Shown here piece after piece: positions 33,040-42,360 of a stretch of DNA of 64,000 bases. The stretch covers positions 1,054,001 to 1,118,000 of the forward strand of contig NZ_CP044232.1 in assembly GCF_008727775.1 (NCBI RefSeq), read 5' to 3'. This DNA comes from Microbacterium lushaniae. GTDB lineage: Bacteria; Actinomycetota; Actinomycetes; Actinomycetales; Microbacteriaceae. Both the position numbers and the translations under genes were made by a program. Numbering within the stretch: the stretch's first letter is position 1; the number at the start of each line of letters is the position of its first letter. A model generated the notes under the pieces. It was not told the DNA's origin, did not search any database, and worked only from the letters and a program-made list of their open reading frames with translations.

Positions 33040-34375
33040 TCAGCGGCCGGTGCCTTCCCGCATCCCCTGCCACAGCGACGGGAACTGCGGCAGCGTCTTG
33101 GCGGTCGTGCCGATGTCGTCCACCCGCACCCCCGGGACCCGCAGCCCGATGAGCGCACCGGTGGTCGCCAGGCGGTGGTCGTGATAGGTCCGCCACGTCC
33201 CGCCGTGCAGGGGGCGCGGCACGATCCGGATGCCGTCCTCCAGCTCGTGCGCTTCGCCGCCGAGGGCGCGGAGGTTCGACACCAGCGCGGCGATGCGGTC
33301 GCTCTCGTGGCCGCGGATGTGCCCGATGCCGTACAAGGTCGTGGGGGATTCGGCGAAGGCGGCGAGGCCGAACAGCGTCGGGGCCAGTTCTCCCGCTCCC
33401 GACAGGTCCAGGTCGATGCCTTCGATGTGCTCCCCGCCGGTGACGGTGAGGTTGGTCGAGCGGCGGACGACCTTGGCGCCCATCTCGGCGAGGATCTCGC
33501 CCAGGAGGGCGCCGGGCTGCGTCGAGTGCAGGGGCCAGCCCGGCACGGTGACGTGTCCGCCGGCGACCATCGCGGCGGCCAAGAAGGGCGCGGCGTTGGA
33601 GAGATCGGGTTCGATCGCGATGTCCTTGCCGCGCACCGGCCCCGGCGGCACGATCCATTCACCCGGCGCGGGGCGCTCGACATGGATGCCACGGTGCGCG
33701 AGCGACTCGATCGTCATGTCGATGTGCGGGACGCTGGGCAGCCGGGCCCCGGTGTGGCGCAGATGCAGGCCCACGTCGAAGCGGGGGGCTGCCAGCAGCA
33801 GGCCCGAGACGAACTGGCTGGAGGCGCTCGCGTCGATCTCGACCTCGCCGCCGCGGACGTGGCCGTGGCCGCGCACGGTGAAGGGGAGCGCCCAGTGCCC
33901 CCCGTCGTCGATGTCCAGGCCCACCTCGCGCAGGGCCGCGATGAGCGAGCCCATCGGCCGGTGCAGGGCGCTCTCGTGCGCGGTGAGGGTCACGTCGCCG
34001 GAGGCGAATCCCGCGAGCCCCGCGACGAAGCGCATCACGGTTCCGGCCTGGCCGCAGTCGATCTCGACGCTGCCGCGGAAGGGGGCGACCGGGGTGATGC
34101 GCAGGTCGGCGCTGGCGCCGTTGTCATCCACGCTCTCCACGCCCACCCCGAGCCTCGTGAGGGCCTGGACCATCCGGGCGGAGTCGTCCGAGTGCAGCGG
34201 GGCGTGCAGGACGCTGGGTCCTTCGGCGATGGCGGCGAGGATCAGCTCGCGGTTGGTGAGCGATTTCGACCCGGGCACGACGACCGTCGCACGCAGCGGA
34301 CCCTCCGCGACGGGCGCGAGCCACTCACCGCGGGGGCGGTGTCGGAGGTCGCGGGGGAATAGCCGTCGAGGGTCA
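33040..34375 (-). CDS. aroA: 3-phosphoshikimate 1-carboxyvinyltransferase, 5' end with apparent frameshift
   Basis: EPSP synthase of the shikimate pathway. The frame from GTG 34278 gives 412 residues and contains nearly all the fold, but it begins inside the conserved [10 protein letters not shown] motif, so the first beta-strand is lost. Upstream, the same frame continues as [20 protein letters not shown], a normal AroA N-terminus, but reaches a stop without any ATG, GTG or TTG. A natural start, ATG 34375 ([16 protein letters not shown]), lies in the next frame. Adding one G to the GG near 34334-34340 joins the two exactly. Either a sequencing error or a genuine frameshift. First gene of aroA-rsgA-bcp. 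Confidence 0.85.
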
Positions 34376-34381
34376 TCGGTT
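34355..34381 (+). promoter_or_regulatory. SigR/SigH-type autoregulatory promoter
   Basis: GGGAAT (34355-34360) is followed by an 18-bp spacer and GTT (34379-34381). This matches the established sigma-R/sigma-H class promoter (GGAAT-N18-GTT). It would start transcription about 20 bp before ATG 34405 and so place the sigma gene under its own control. It also overlaps the 5' end of divergent aroA. Confidence 0.75.
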
Positions 34382-34404
34382 CCACCCTAGTGAAGGAGGA
34401 GCAG

Positions 34405-35076
34405 ATGATCGCTGTCTTGAACCGCTCGCGCTCGGAGTCCCGGGTCGTCGCAGCGCCGTCGGACGTAGACTGGCGCGTGATGAACGACAAGGCCGATGCC
34501 ACCGTCGAAGCACGCGAGCAGTTCGAAGAGCAGGCGCTCCCCTTCATGGATCAGCTGTACGCGGCGGCGATGCGTATGACGCGCAACCCGGCCGACGCGG
34601 CCGATCTGGTGCAGGAGACGTTCGTGAAGGCCTTCGGATCGTGGGGCACGTTCACGCAGGGCACCAACCTCAAAGCGTGGCTGTACCGCATCCTCACCAA
34701 CACGTACATCAACACGTACCGCAAGAAGCAGCGGGAGCCCTATCAGGGCACCATCGACGACCTCGAGGACTGGCAGCTCGGGGGAGCGGAGTCGACGACG
34801 GCCACGAGCGCGCGCTCGGCCGAGGCGGAGGCGATAGATCGGATGCCCGCATCCGTGGTCAAAGACGCCCTGCAGTCGATTCCGGAGGATTTCCGGTTGG
34901 CGGTGTACTTCGCCGACGTCGAGGGCTTCGCCTACCAGGAGATCGCCGACATCATGAAGACACCGATCGGCACCGTCATGTCCCGTCTGCACCGTGGCAG
35001 ACGGATGCTGCGCGAGCTGCTGACCGACTATGCGAAGGAGCGCGGCATCACCGCCGCGACAGGAGTGACGAAATGA
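34405..35076 (+). CDS. sigR: ECF sigma factor, SigR/SigH family
   Basis: A 223-residue group 4 sigma factor for thiol-oxidative stress. Region 2 (about 50-115) contains [17 protein letters not shown]; region 4 (about 155-215) has the helix-turn-helix [20 protein letters not shown]. The ATG at 34405 follows an AGGAGG ribosome site. A second start, ATG 34480 ([10 protein letters not shown]), would give 198 residues and sits just after a -10-like TAGACT. The anti-sigma gene overlaps the stop (ATGA). Orthologous to mycobacterial SigH and Streptomyces SigR by sequence and context. Confidence 0.9.
   Translation: MIAVLNRSRSESRVVAAPSDVDWRVMNDKADATVEAREQFEEQALPFMDQLYAAAMRMTRNPADAADLVQETFVKAFGSWGTFTQGTNLKAWLYRILTNTYINTYRKKQREPYQGTIDDLEDWQLGGAESTTATSARSAEAEAIDRMPASVVKDALQSIPEDFRLAVYFADVEGFAYQEIADIMKTPIGTVMSRLHRGRRMLRELLTDYAKERGITAATGVTK
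34466..34471 (+). promoter_or_regulatory. Internal -10 element for a short SigR isoform
   Basis: TAGACT ends 8 bp before ATG 34480, the spacing expected for a leaderless message. No good -35 is visible, which is common for actinobacterial housekeeping promoters. Confidence 0.45.
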
Positions 35077-35312
35077 GCGACTGCGGCTGCGAGAGGGCAC
35101 GACGCGACCTCGAGGAGTACCTGCGCGACGAGGTCTGCAAGACCAGTCCTGAGGACATCGCCGAGCACCTCGCCCACTGCCCGGGCTGCCGGGACGAGGC
35201 GCACTTCGCCCGCACCCTGACCGACGTGGTGGCGCGAGCGTGCAAGGAGAGCGCGCCCGAGGAGTTGCGCGACCTCGTCATCGCGCGGCTGCGGAGCGAT
35301 CCGGTCACCTGA
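35073..35312 (+). CDS. rsrA: Zinc-binding anti-sigma factor, RsrA/RshA type
   Basis: A 79-residue ZAS-family anti-sigma factor. The zinc motif His32-x3-Cys36-x2-Cys39 (HLAHCPGC) is present, with further Cys at 4, 6 and 22. Disulphide formation under thiol stress expels zinc and releases the sigma factor. Start ATG 35073 overlaps the sigma stop. The size and C-terminal helix ([13 protein letters not shown]) are typical. The gene is too small to hold any further domain. Confidence 0.92.
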   Translation: MSDCGCERARRDLEEYLRDEVCKTSPEDIAEHLAHCPGCRDEAHFARTLTDVVARACKESAPEELRDLVIARLRSDPVT

Positions 35313-35355
35313 TCACGCCGTGACCGGTGTCGGCGCCCGGCCGTAGGCTGGGTTC

Positions 35356-36654
35356 ATGGCTGACGTCGACGCCCATTCGCTTCCCCTGGACCCCGCTTCG
35401 GCCGACGCGCTCGCGGCCGAACACCTGGAGTACGCCCTCGTCGACAACGACGGCGCCGGCTTCGACGCCTTCCTCTCGGCCGTCACGCGCGGCTTCCTGG
35501 ACGGCGAGCCCACGAGCGAGCAGGTCGAGGACTCGCGCACCTCTCTGCGCCCCCGCCGCCTGACCGGCGTCTTCGACCGTGGCGCGATCCACCGCGACGT
35601 ACCCGTCGGCACGGTGGACTCGTGGGTCAGCGAGCTCACGAGCGAGCCGGGCCGCACGGTGCCGATGTGGGCGATCAGCGGGGTCACCGTGGCGCCCACC
35701 CACCGTCGCCGCGGGATCGCGCGCGCGATGCTCACCGGCGAGCTGCGCACCGCGGCCGCCGCCGGGTTCGCACTGGCGGGGCTGACGGTGTCGGAGGCGA
35801 CGATCTACGGCCGGTGGGGGTTCGGACCGGCGGTGTTCACCTCCGACCTGTCCGTCGACACGCGACGCGTGCAGTGGAGTGGCCGTCGTCCGCAGGGGCG
35901 CCTGGACTTCCTGCATCAGGACGAGTTGCCCGACCGTCTCGCGGCGCTGCACGAGCGCACCCGGCGGCTGCGCCCGGGCGAGGCCGCCGGGTGGCCCGGG
36001 CTGTGGCGTCGCATGTCGGGCCTGCGGCCCGGCGAGGACGACGGGCGCAAGGTGCGCGCCGTGGCCTACCGCCGCGCCGACGAGCCCGACGGCATCATGG
36101 TGTACTCGGTCGCGGAGAAGGGCGACGACGGATCGCGGCAGGAACTGACCATCCGTGCGCTGTTCGCCGCCGATGACGACGCGTATGCGGCACTGTGGCG
36201 CTTCGCGATCGAGCATGATCTCGTCGGCACCGTCGTGGCGAGCCTGCAGCCGGCCGACTCGGCGCTGCGGTGGATGCTCACCGACCACCGGGCCGTCCGC
36301 GAGACGCGCACCGACCACCACTGGCTGCGGATTCTGGACGTACCCGCAGCCCTCGCCATCCGCTCCTACGCCGCCCCCCTGGACCTCGCTCTGCGTGTGG
36401 AGGATCCGCTCGGCTTCGCCGAGGGCACCTGGCGCGTCACCATCGACGGCGACGGCACGGCGTCGGCCATGCCGTCCGACGAGGCGCCCGACGTGACGCT
36501 GGACGCGAGCGCGCTGGCCTCCATCCTGCTCGGCGGCGTGCGCCCCGACGCCCTCGCCACCGCCGGGGCGATCCACGGCGATGCGGCCGGCGTCGCCGCG
36601 CTGACGCGCGCGTTCGCGCCGGCAGTCACCCCCGTGCTGAGCATCTGGTACTGA
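35356..36654 (+). CDS. Eis-like GNAT N-acetyltransferase
   Basis: A 432-residue protein with two GNAT-type folds and a C-terminal SCP2-like domain, the arrangement of Eis enzymes. The acetyl-CoA site is VAPTHRRRGIARAML (about 120). The C-terminus ends in SIWY; in Eis the terminal carboxylate takes part in catalysis, which fits. Mycobacterial Eis acetylates aminoglycosides and protein substrates; the substrate here is unknown. A CGTAGGCT -10-like element lies just before the ATG. A large hairpin region and a terminator follow. Confidence 0.85.
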   Translation: MADVDAHSLPLDPASADALAAEHLEYALVDNDGAGFDAFLSAVTRGFLDGEPTSEQVEDSRTSLRPRRLTGVFDRGAIHRDVPVGTVDSWVSELTSEPGRTVPMWAISGVTVAPTHRRRGIARAMLTGELRTAAAAGFALAGLTVSEATIYGRWGFGPAVFTSDLSVDTRRVQWSGRRPQGRLDFLHQDELPDRLAALHERTRRLRPGEAAGWPGLWRRMSGLRPGEDDGRKVRAVAYRRADEPDGIMVYSVAEKGDDGSRQELTIRALFAADDDAYAALWRFAIEHDLVGTVVASLQPADSALRWMLTDHRAVRETRTDHHWLRILDVPAALAIRSYAAPLDLALRVEDPLGFAEGTWRVTIDGDGTASAMPSDEAPDVTLDASALASILLGGVRPDALATAGAIHGDAAGVAALTRAFAPAVTPVLSIWY

Positions 36655-36696
36655 TCTCCGGCACCCGCCTCCCGCGCGCTGCCTCCCTCCCGCGAG

Positions 36697-36776
36697 CACA
36701 ACGGCGGGGATCGTGCGCGGCACGCCGCGGCATCCGCGGAGCGGGCGGCGTGTCAGGAACCGTCCCCGCCGTTGTG
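36697..36776. repeat. Long nested inverted repeat after the Eis-like gene
   Basis: CACAACGGCGGGGA (36697-36710) is perfectly complementary to TCCCCGCCGTTGTG (36763-36776). Inside the loop ACGCCGC (36722-36728) pairs with GCGGCGT (36745-36751). The whole 80 bp can fold into one long branched hairpin. It precedes a separate terminator, so it is not needed for termination. Confidence 0.6.
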
Positions 36777-36790
36777 CAGCTGTGGGACGA

Positions 36791-36824
36791 CGACGAAGGC
36801 CCCGGTTTCCCGGGGCCTTCGTCG
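36791..36824. terminator. Bidirectional terminator between the Eis-like gene and kgd
   Basis: CGACGAAGGCCCCGG (36791-36805) pairs with CCGGGGCCTTCGTCG (36810-36824) across TTTC, a perfect 15-bp stem between convergent genes. Confidence 0.85.
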
Positions 36825-36833
36825 CATCGTGGC

Positions 36834-39800
36834 CTACAGCGTGAGGGCCATCCGCATGAGTTCGGCGTGCTCCTGAGCGTGCACCTTGGGCGACCCGGTC
36901 GCCGGCGACGCCGCCGCCGCGCGCGAGACCCGACGGATCGTGCGCCCGCGCAGGTGCTTGACCACCTCGAGCGCGATGAACGGCCACGCACCCTGGTTCT
37001 CCGGCTCGTCCTGCACCCACACCAGCTCGGCGTTGGGGTAGGTCTCCAGCACGGCGTTCAGCTCGTCGACGGGAGCGGGGTAGTACTGCTCGAGGCGCAC
37101 GAGGGCGACCTCGGGGTTGGGGTTCTTCTCCAGCTCGCCGCGCAGATCCCAGTGGATCTTGCCCGCGTGCATGAGGACGCGCTTGACGGCGGAGCGGTCG
37201 ATCTGCCGATCGTCGTCGAGCACCGGCTCGAACCGCCCGGTCAGGAAGTCCTCCACGGGGCTCGTGGCGCCCCGCAGGCGCAGCATCGCCTTCGGGGTGA
37301 ACACCACGAGCGGACGACGCGGGCGCTGGTAGGCCTGGCGCCGCAGCAGATGGAAGTACGACGCCGGGGTCGACGGACGCGCGACGGTCATGTTGTCCTG
37401 CGCGCACATCTGCAGGTACCGCTCGATGCGTCCCGACGAGTGGTCGGGCCCCTGACCCTCGTAGCCGTGGGGGAGGAGCAGGACGACGCTGGACTGCTGT
37501 CCCCACTTCTGGTCGGCGGCGGAGATGTACTCGTCGATGACCGACTGGGCCCCGTTGCCGAAGTCCCCGAACTGCGCCTCCCACAGCACCAGCGCGTCGG
37601 CGCGCTCGACGGAGTAGCCGTACTCGAAGGCCATCGCCGCGTACTCGCTCAGCAGCGAGTCGTAGACGTAGAACCGGCCCTGGTTCTCGCTGAGGTTGGT
37701 CAGCGGGATCCACTCCTGGCCGTTCTCGCGGTCGTGGAGCACCGAGTGGCGCTGCACGAACGTGCCGCGGCGGGAGTCCTGACCGGCCAGGCGCACCGGG
37801 GTGCCCTCCAGCAGCAGGGAGCCGAACGCGAGCAGCTCGCCGAAGCCCCAGTCGATGTTGCCGCTGCGGCTCATCTCCAGGCGCTTGTCCAGCAGCTGCT
37901 GCAGCTTGGTGTGCACCGTGAAGCCCTCGGGCTTGTTGACGAAGGCGTCGCCGATGGAGTGGACGACCTCACGCGGCACGCCGGTGGTGTCGGGTGCTCC
38001 GCTGGCCGGCTCCTCCGACGCATCCGGATCCACGATCGTGTTGGCGCCGGTCTCGGCCTCGTGCGTCTGGGCGAAGGCGACCTCCAGGCGGCGCTGGAAG
38101 TCCTGCTTGGCCTGCTCGTACTCTTCTTCCGTGATGTCACCACGGCCGACGAGCGACTCGGTGTAGAGGCGACGCACCGAGCGCTTGGCTTCGATGAGGT
38201 TCGTCATGAGCGGCTGCGTCATCGAGGGGTCGTCGCCCTCGTTGTGACCGCGTCGGCGGTAGCACACAAGGTCGATGACCACGTCGTGGTGGAACTCCTG
38301 GCGGTACATGAACGCCAGCTCGGCGACGCGGACGACCGCCTCGGGGTCGTCCCCGTTGACGTGGAAGATCGGCGCCTGGATGGTCTTGGCGACATCCGTG
38401 GCGTACACCGAGGTCCGCGCGTCGGTGGGGGTCGTGGTGAAGCCGACCTGGTTGTTGACGACGACGTGGATCGTGCCGCCGGTGCGGTAGCCGCGCAGCT
38501 GCGACATCTGCAGCGTCTCGACCACGACGCCCTGACCGGCGAACGCGGCATCGCCGTGCACGAGGATCGGCAGCCACGAGAACGTGCCGATGGGCTTGCG
38601 GTCCTGCTTGGCGCGGACCACGCCCTCCAGCACCCCGTCGACGGTCTCCAGGTGCGAGGGGTTGGCGGCCAGGTACACCGGCAGTTCGTCACCGGCGTCG
38701 GCGACGAAGGTGCCCTCGGTGCCCAGGTGGTACTTCACATCGCCAGAGCCGCGCTTGCTGCCCACGGCCACCGAGCCCTCGAACTCGCGGAAGACCTGCC
38801 CGTACGTCTTTCCGGCGATGTTGGTCAGCACGTTGAGCCGCCCGCGGTGGGCCATGCCGATCGCGGCGCCGTCCATGCCCGCGGATGCCGCGCCCTGGAG
38901 GATCTCGTCCAGCAGCGGGATGAGCGACTCGCCGCCTTCGAGGCTGAAGCGCTTCTGCCCGACGTACTTGGTCTGCAGGAAGGTCTCGAAGGCCTCGGCC
39001 TCGTTCAGCTTGGACAGGATCCGCAGCTGCTCGTCGTGGCCCGGCTTGGTGTACTTGACCTCGACGTTGTCCTGGAACCACTTGCGCTGCGTGGGGTCCT
39101 GGATGTGCATGTACTCGATGCCGATCGTGCGGCAGTACGAGTCGCGCAGGACGCCGAGGATGTCGCGCAGCTTCATCTGGCGCTTGCCGCCGAACCCGGC
39201 CGTGACGAACTCGCGGTCCAGATCCCAGAAGGTCAGGCCGTGCGACTCGATCTCCAGGTCGGGATGCGTGCGCTGGACGTACTCGAGCGGATCGATGTCG
39301 GCCATCAGGTGCCCGCGGACGCGGAAGGAGTTGATGAGCTCGTGCACGCGTGCGGTCTTGTTGATGCGCTCGGAGACGTCGACGTTGATGTCGCCGGCCC
39401 AGTGGATCGGAGCGTAGGGGATGCGCAGCGCCGCGAAGATGTCGTCGTAGAACCCGCGCTGGCCCGTGAGCAGCTCGTGCACCTTCTTGAGGAATTCGCC
39501 CGAGCCCGCGCCCTGGATGACGCGGTGGTCGTAGGTGCTGGTGAGCGTGATCGTCTTGCCGATCGCCAGCTCGTTGAGCGTCTTGTCGCTGGCACCCTGG
39601 AACTCCGCCGGGTACTCCAGCGCGCCGGCGCCCACGATGCATCCCTGCCCCTTCATGAGGCGCGGCACGGAGTGGACGGTGCCGATCCCGCCGGGGTTGG
39701 TGAGCGAGATCGTCGTGCCCTGGAAGTCGGCTGCGCCCAGCTTGTTCGCGCGGGCGCGCTGCACGAGGTCTTCGTAGGCGGAGAGATACTCCCCGAACGT

Positions 39801-40496
39801 CAGGCTCTCGGCGCGCTTGATGCTCGGCACCAGCAGCGCGCGGCTGCCGTCGGGCTTGGGGATGTCGATCGCGATGCCGAGATTGATGTGCGCGGGTGCG
39901 ACCACGGAGGGCTTTCCGTCGATCTCGGCGTAGAAGACGTTCTGGCTCGGGAACTCCTTGAGCGCCTGGATGATCGCCCATCCGATGAGGTGCGTGAAGC
40001 TGATCTTGCCGCCGCGCGTGCGCGACATGTGGTTGTTGATGACGATGCGGTTGTCGATCATCAGCTTCGCCGGAACGGTGCGCACGCTCGTGGCGGTGGG
40101 GACCGTCAGCGACTGGTCCATGTTGGCCGCGAGCGTCTTGGTCATGCCGCGCAGCGGCGTGACCGTGTCCTCCTCGAGGCGTTCGGCCGACGCCGGGGCG
40201 TTGGCGGGGGCCTGCGCGGGGATGGGCTGCGGCGCCGCGGGCTTGGCGGTCGTTCGGGCCACCGGCTGCGCACCCACGACGGGGATCGGGGCGGTCACCG
40301 GCTTGGGCTCAGCGCCATCCGCCGCCGCGCCGTCATCGGCGACGACGGGGTGGTAGGCCTCGAGGATGGGCCACCACGCCTTGTCCACGGAGTTCTTATC
40401 GACCTTGTACTGCTCGTAGAGCTCATCGACGAGCCATTCATTGGCCCCGAATTCGCCCTCGTTCGAAGTACCGACGCCTGTGACCTGGCTCGACAC
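36834..40496 (-). CDS. kgd: Multifunctional 2-oxoglutarate decarboxylase / dehydrogenase E1-E2 (Kgd)
   Basis: A 1220-residue TCA-cycle enzyme. The N-terminal ~40 residues (EWLVDELYEQYKVDK) and an Ala/Pro linker lead to an E2-like acyltransferase domain (about 100-350) with TYDHRVIQGAGSGEF, then the thiamine-diphosphate E1 domains. It has succinyltransferase and 2-oxoglutarate decarboxylase/dehydrogenase activities as in mycobacterial Kgd and corynebacterial OdhA. The GTG at 40496 (VSSQVTGVGTSNEGEFG) was chosen over an upstream extension lacking similarity; another GTG a few codons on is possible. Confidence 0.93.
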   Translation of the reverse strand: MSSQVTGVGTSNEGEFGANEWLVDELYEQYKVDKNSVDKAWWPILEAYHPVVADDGAAADGAEPKPVTAPIPVVGAQPVARTTAKPAAPQPIPAQAPANAPASAERLEEDTVTPLRGMTKTLAANMDQSLTVPTATSVRTVPAKLMIDNRIVINNHMSRTRGGKISFTHLIGWAIIQALKEFPSQNVFYAEIDGKPSVVAPAHINLGIAIDIPKPDGSRALLVPSIKRAESLTFGEYLSAYEDLVQRARANKLGAADFQGTTISLTNPGGIGTVHSVPRLMKGQGCIVGAGALEYPAEFQGASDKTLNELAIGKTITLTSTYDHRVIQGAGSGEFLKKVHELLTGQRGFYDDIFAALRIPYAPIHWAGDINVDVSERINKTARVHELINSFRVRGHLMADIDPLEYVQRTHPDLEIESHGLTFWDLDREFVTAGFGGKRQMKLRDILGVLRDSYCRTIGIEYMHIQDPTQRKWFQDNVEVKYTKPGHDEQLRILSKLNEAEAFETFLQTKYVGQKRFSLEGGESLIPLLDEILQGAASAGMDGAAIGMAHRGRLNVLTNIAGKTYGQVFREFEGSVAVGSKRGSGDVKYHLGTEGTFVADAGDELPVYLAANPSHLETVDGVLEGVVRAKQDRKPIGTFSWLPILVHGDAAFAGQGVVVETLQMSQLRGYRTGGTIHVVVNNQVGFTTTPTDARTSVYATDVAKTIQAPIFHVNGDDPEAVVRVAELAFMYRQEFHHDVVIDLVCYRRRGHNEGDDPSMTQPLMTNLIEAKRSVRRLYTESLVGRGDITEEEYEQAKQDFQRRLEVAFAQTHEAETGANTIVDPDASEEPASGAPDTTGVPREVVHSIGDAFVNKPEGFTVHTKLQQLLDKRLEMSRSGNIDWGFGELLAFGSLLLEGTPVRLAGQDSRRGTFVQRHSVLHDRENGQEWIPLTNLSENQGRFYVYDSLLSEYAAMAFEYGYSVERADALVLWEAQFGDFGNGAQSVIDEYISAADQKWGQQSSVVLLLPHGYEGQGPDHSSGRIERYLQMCAQDNMTVARPSTPASYFHLLRRQAYQRPRRPLVVFTPKAMLRLRGATSPVEDFLTGRFEPVLDDDRQIDRSAVKRVLMHAGKIHWDLRGELEKNPNPEVALVRLEQYYPAPVDELNAVLETYPNAELVWVQDEPENQGAWPFIALEVVKHLRGRTIRRVSRAAAASPATGSPKVHAQEHAELMRMALTL

Positions 40497-40567
40497 GGTC
40501 GATCGCCTGCTTTCCTCGGTGAAGATCGGTGGGCTGCGCGAGAAGCGGTCTCTGCGCACCGCCCCCC

Positions 40568-40573
40568 AGCCTA
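40568..40573 (-). promoter_or_regulatory. Candidate -10 element of kgd
   Basis: The minus strand reads GGGTTAGGCTGGGG, a good actinobacterial -10 (TAGGCT), about 70 bp before the kgd start. No convincing -35 was found. Confidence 0.4.
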
Positions 40574-40653
40574 ACCCACTGGACGCGCCGTGGCCGGTTC
40601 CCGGCCCCACGATCCCGGTGCCGTCGGGGAGGGGGGTGGGTAGCGTGGGGAGC

Positions 40654-42111
40654 ATGGAGTTCACCGGCTCGCAGCCCGACCTCGACCTCACCTACGCCGA
40701 CGTGTTCCTGGTGCCCAGACGCTCGTCGATCACCAGTCGGCTGGACGTGGACCTGACCCCCGGCGACGGCACGCCCGCGCGACTGCCGCTGGTGTCGGCG
40801 AACATGAACTCGGTCACGGGCGCGCGGCTGGCGGCGACCCTCGCCCGCCGCGGCGGGCTGGGCGTCCTGCCGCAGGACATGCCGCTGCAGGAGCTGGACG
40901 CGGCCATCCGGTGGGTCAAAGCCCAGCCCGTGCCATGGGACACCCCGCTGGTGCTGCCGCCCTCGGCGACGGTGACCGATGCCCGCCGCCTGCTGCCGGC
41001 GACGCCGGGGCACGGGATCGTGGTGGCCGACACCGGCGCCGGGCACCTCACGATCGACCAGATCGTCGGCGTCGTGCCGGCCGGGCGCCTCGGCACCGCG
41101 CAGCCGGACGCGCTCCTGGGCGACCTCGTCCACGGACGCGTCGCGTCCCTGGACGCCGAGGACGTGGGCAGCGCGCGGCACGCCTTCGATCTGCTGGTGG
41201 CAGCCGACGCGGAGACGGTGTGCGTCCTGGACCACGGCCGGCTGGTGGGAACGCTGTCGCGACGCAGCGCGCTCCGCGCCTCGCTGTATCCGCCGGCCGT
41301 CGACGCGTCCGGGCGTCTTGCCGTGGCTGCCGCCATCGGCATCAACGGGGATGTCGCGGCCAAGGCCCGCGCCCTGGCCGGCGCCGGCGTCGACGTGCTC
41401 GTGCTCGACACCGCGCACGGGCACCAGGAGGGGATGCTGCGGGCGCTGCGCTCCGTGGCCGGCCTCAACCTGGGCATCCCGCTGGTGGCGGGCAACATCG
41501 TCACCGCCGAGGGCGTGCACGATCTGGTGGCGTCGGGCGCGGCGATCCTCAAGGTCGGGGTCGGACCGGGCGCCATGTGCACGACGCGCATGATGACCGC
41601 CGTGGGGCGGCCGCAGTTCTCGGCGGTGCTGGAGACCGCGCAGGCCGCACGGGAGCTCGGCGCGCACGTGTGGGCCGACGGCGGGGTGCGCTATCCGCGC
41701 GACGTGGCCCTCGCGCTGGCGGCGGGAGCTGCATCCGTCATGATCGGCTCGTGGTTCGCCGGCACGATCGAGGCGCCGGGGGAGCTGCTCGTGGACGATC
41801 AGGGCCGCGCGTACAAGGAGTCGTGGGGGATGGCCTCCACGAAGGCCGTGCACGAGCGCTTCGGCCGGCTCGATCCGTACGAGCTGGCCCGCAAGGAGCT
41901 GTTCGCGGAGGGCATCTCCTCTTCGAAGATCTACCTCGACCCGCTGCGGCCCGGTGTCGAGGACCTCGTGGACATGATCACCTCCGGCGTGCGCTCGGCC
42001 TTCACATACGCCGGCGCCGCGAGCGTCCCCGAATTCGCCGAGCGCGCCCGGGTGGGCATCCAGTCCACGGCCGGCTACGACGAGGGCAAGGCGCTCCCCA
42101 CCAGCTGGTAG
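40654..42111 (+). CDS. guaB1: GuaB1-family IMP dehydrogenase-related protein / probable GMP reductase
   Basis: A 485-residue TIM-barrel enzyme with an inserted CBS pair (about 95-210). The catalytic loop has Cys 309 in GPGAMCTTRMMT, and the flap region with LARKELFAEGISSSKIYL follows. Work on mycobacterial GuaB1 identified this family as a GMP reductase (GMP to IMP), so annotation as IMP dehydrogenase would probably be wrong. A mononucleotide-salvage role is inferred. The C-terminus GIQSTAGYDEGKALPTSW is conserved-looking. Confidence 0.85.
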   Translation: MEFTGSQPDLDLTYADVFLVPRRSSITSRLDVDLTPGDGTPARLPLVSANMNSVTGARLAATLARRGGLGVLPQDMPLQELDAAIRWVKAQPVPWDTPLVLPPSATVTDARRLLPATPGHGIVVADTGAGHLTIDQIVGVVPAGRLGTAQPDALLGDLVHGRVASLDAEDVGSARHAFDLLVAADAETVCVLDHGRLVGTLSRRSALRASLYPPAVDASGRLAVAAAIGINGDVAAKARALAGAGVDVLVLDTAHGHQEGMLRALRSVAGLNLGIPLVAGNIVTAEGVHDLVASGAAILKVGVGPGAMCTTRMMTAVGRPQFSAVLETAQAARELGAHVWADGGVRYPRDVALALAAGAASVMIGSWFAGTIEAPGELLVDDQGRAYKESWGMASTKAVHERFGRLDPYELARKELFAEGISSSKIYLDPLRPGVEDLVDMITSGVRSAFTYAGAASVPEFAERARVGIQSTAGYDEGKALPTSW

Positions 42112-42139
42112 CGCCGCGTCGCCCTCCCCGGCTCCGTTG

Positions 42140-42235
42140 CCGGCGCCGGCGGCGGCACCACGTTCGCGCTAGTTCGGTGCATCCGCGCCGCTTTCATGTA
42201 GCGCAAACGCACGGAAGTGGCGCGGTTGCGGTGTT
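42140..42235 (+). repeat. Dispersed 95-bp repeat, copy 1
   Basis: Begins CCGGCGCCGG and ends GCGGTTGCGGTGTT. It is nearly identical to copy 2 (one 1-base indel and two substitutions seen), and a diverged inverted copy lies at 43596-43652. It is not part of a gene and starts 28 bp after the guaB1 stop. Confidence 0.85.
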
Positions 42236-42285
42236 CCGCTGCGCGCTGGGTGGTGCCCTGCGCGCCGCGCGCTACGCGCCGCGCG

Positions 42286-42355
42286 CCGCTGGCGCTGGCG
42301 CTGCCCGTGCCGCCCGCTGGCGCTGGCGTTGCCCGTGCCGCCCGCTGGCGCTGCG
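42286..42355 (+). repeat. 28-bp tandem repeat, about 2.5 copies
   Basis: Units starting CCGCTGGCGCTGGCG at 42286, 42314 and (partial) 42342 repeat with a period of exactly 28 bp, the first two differing by a single base. It lies between copies 1 and 2 of the 95-bp repeat. No spacers, so not CRISPR. Confidence 0.8.
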
Positions 42356-42360
42356 TCCTG

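Noticed and set aside
36270..40574. A 1434-codon open frame on the plus strand
   Set aside because: It is antisense to kgd, has Arg/His/Val-rich shadow composition and no domain. The kgd frame has full family similarity.
42286..42355. Possible CRISPR array
   Set aside because: Units are directly adjacent without spacers and no cas gene is near.
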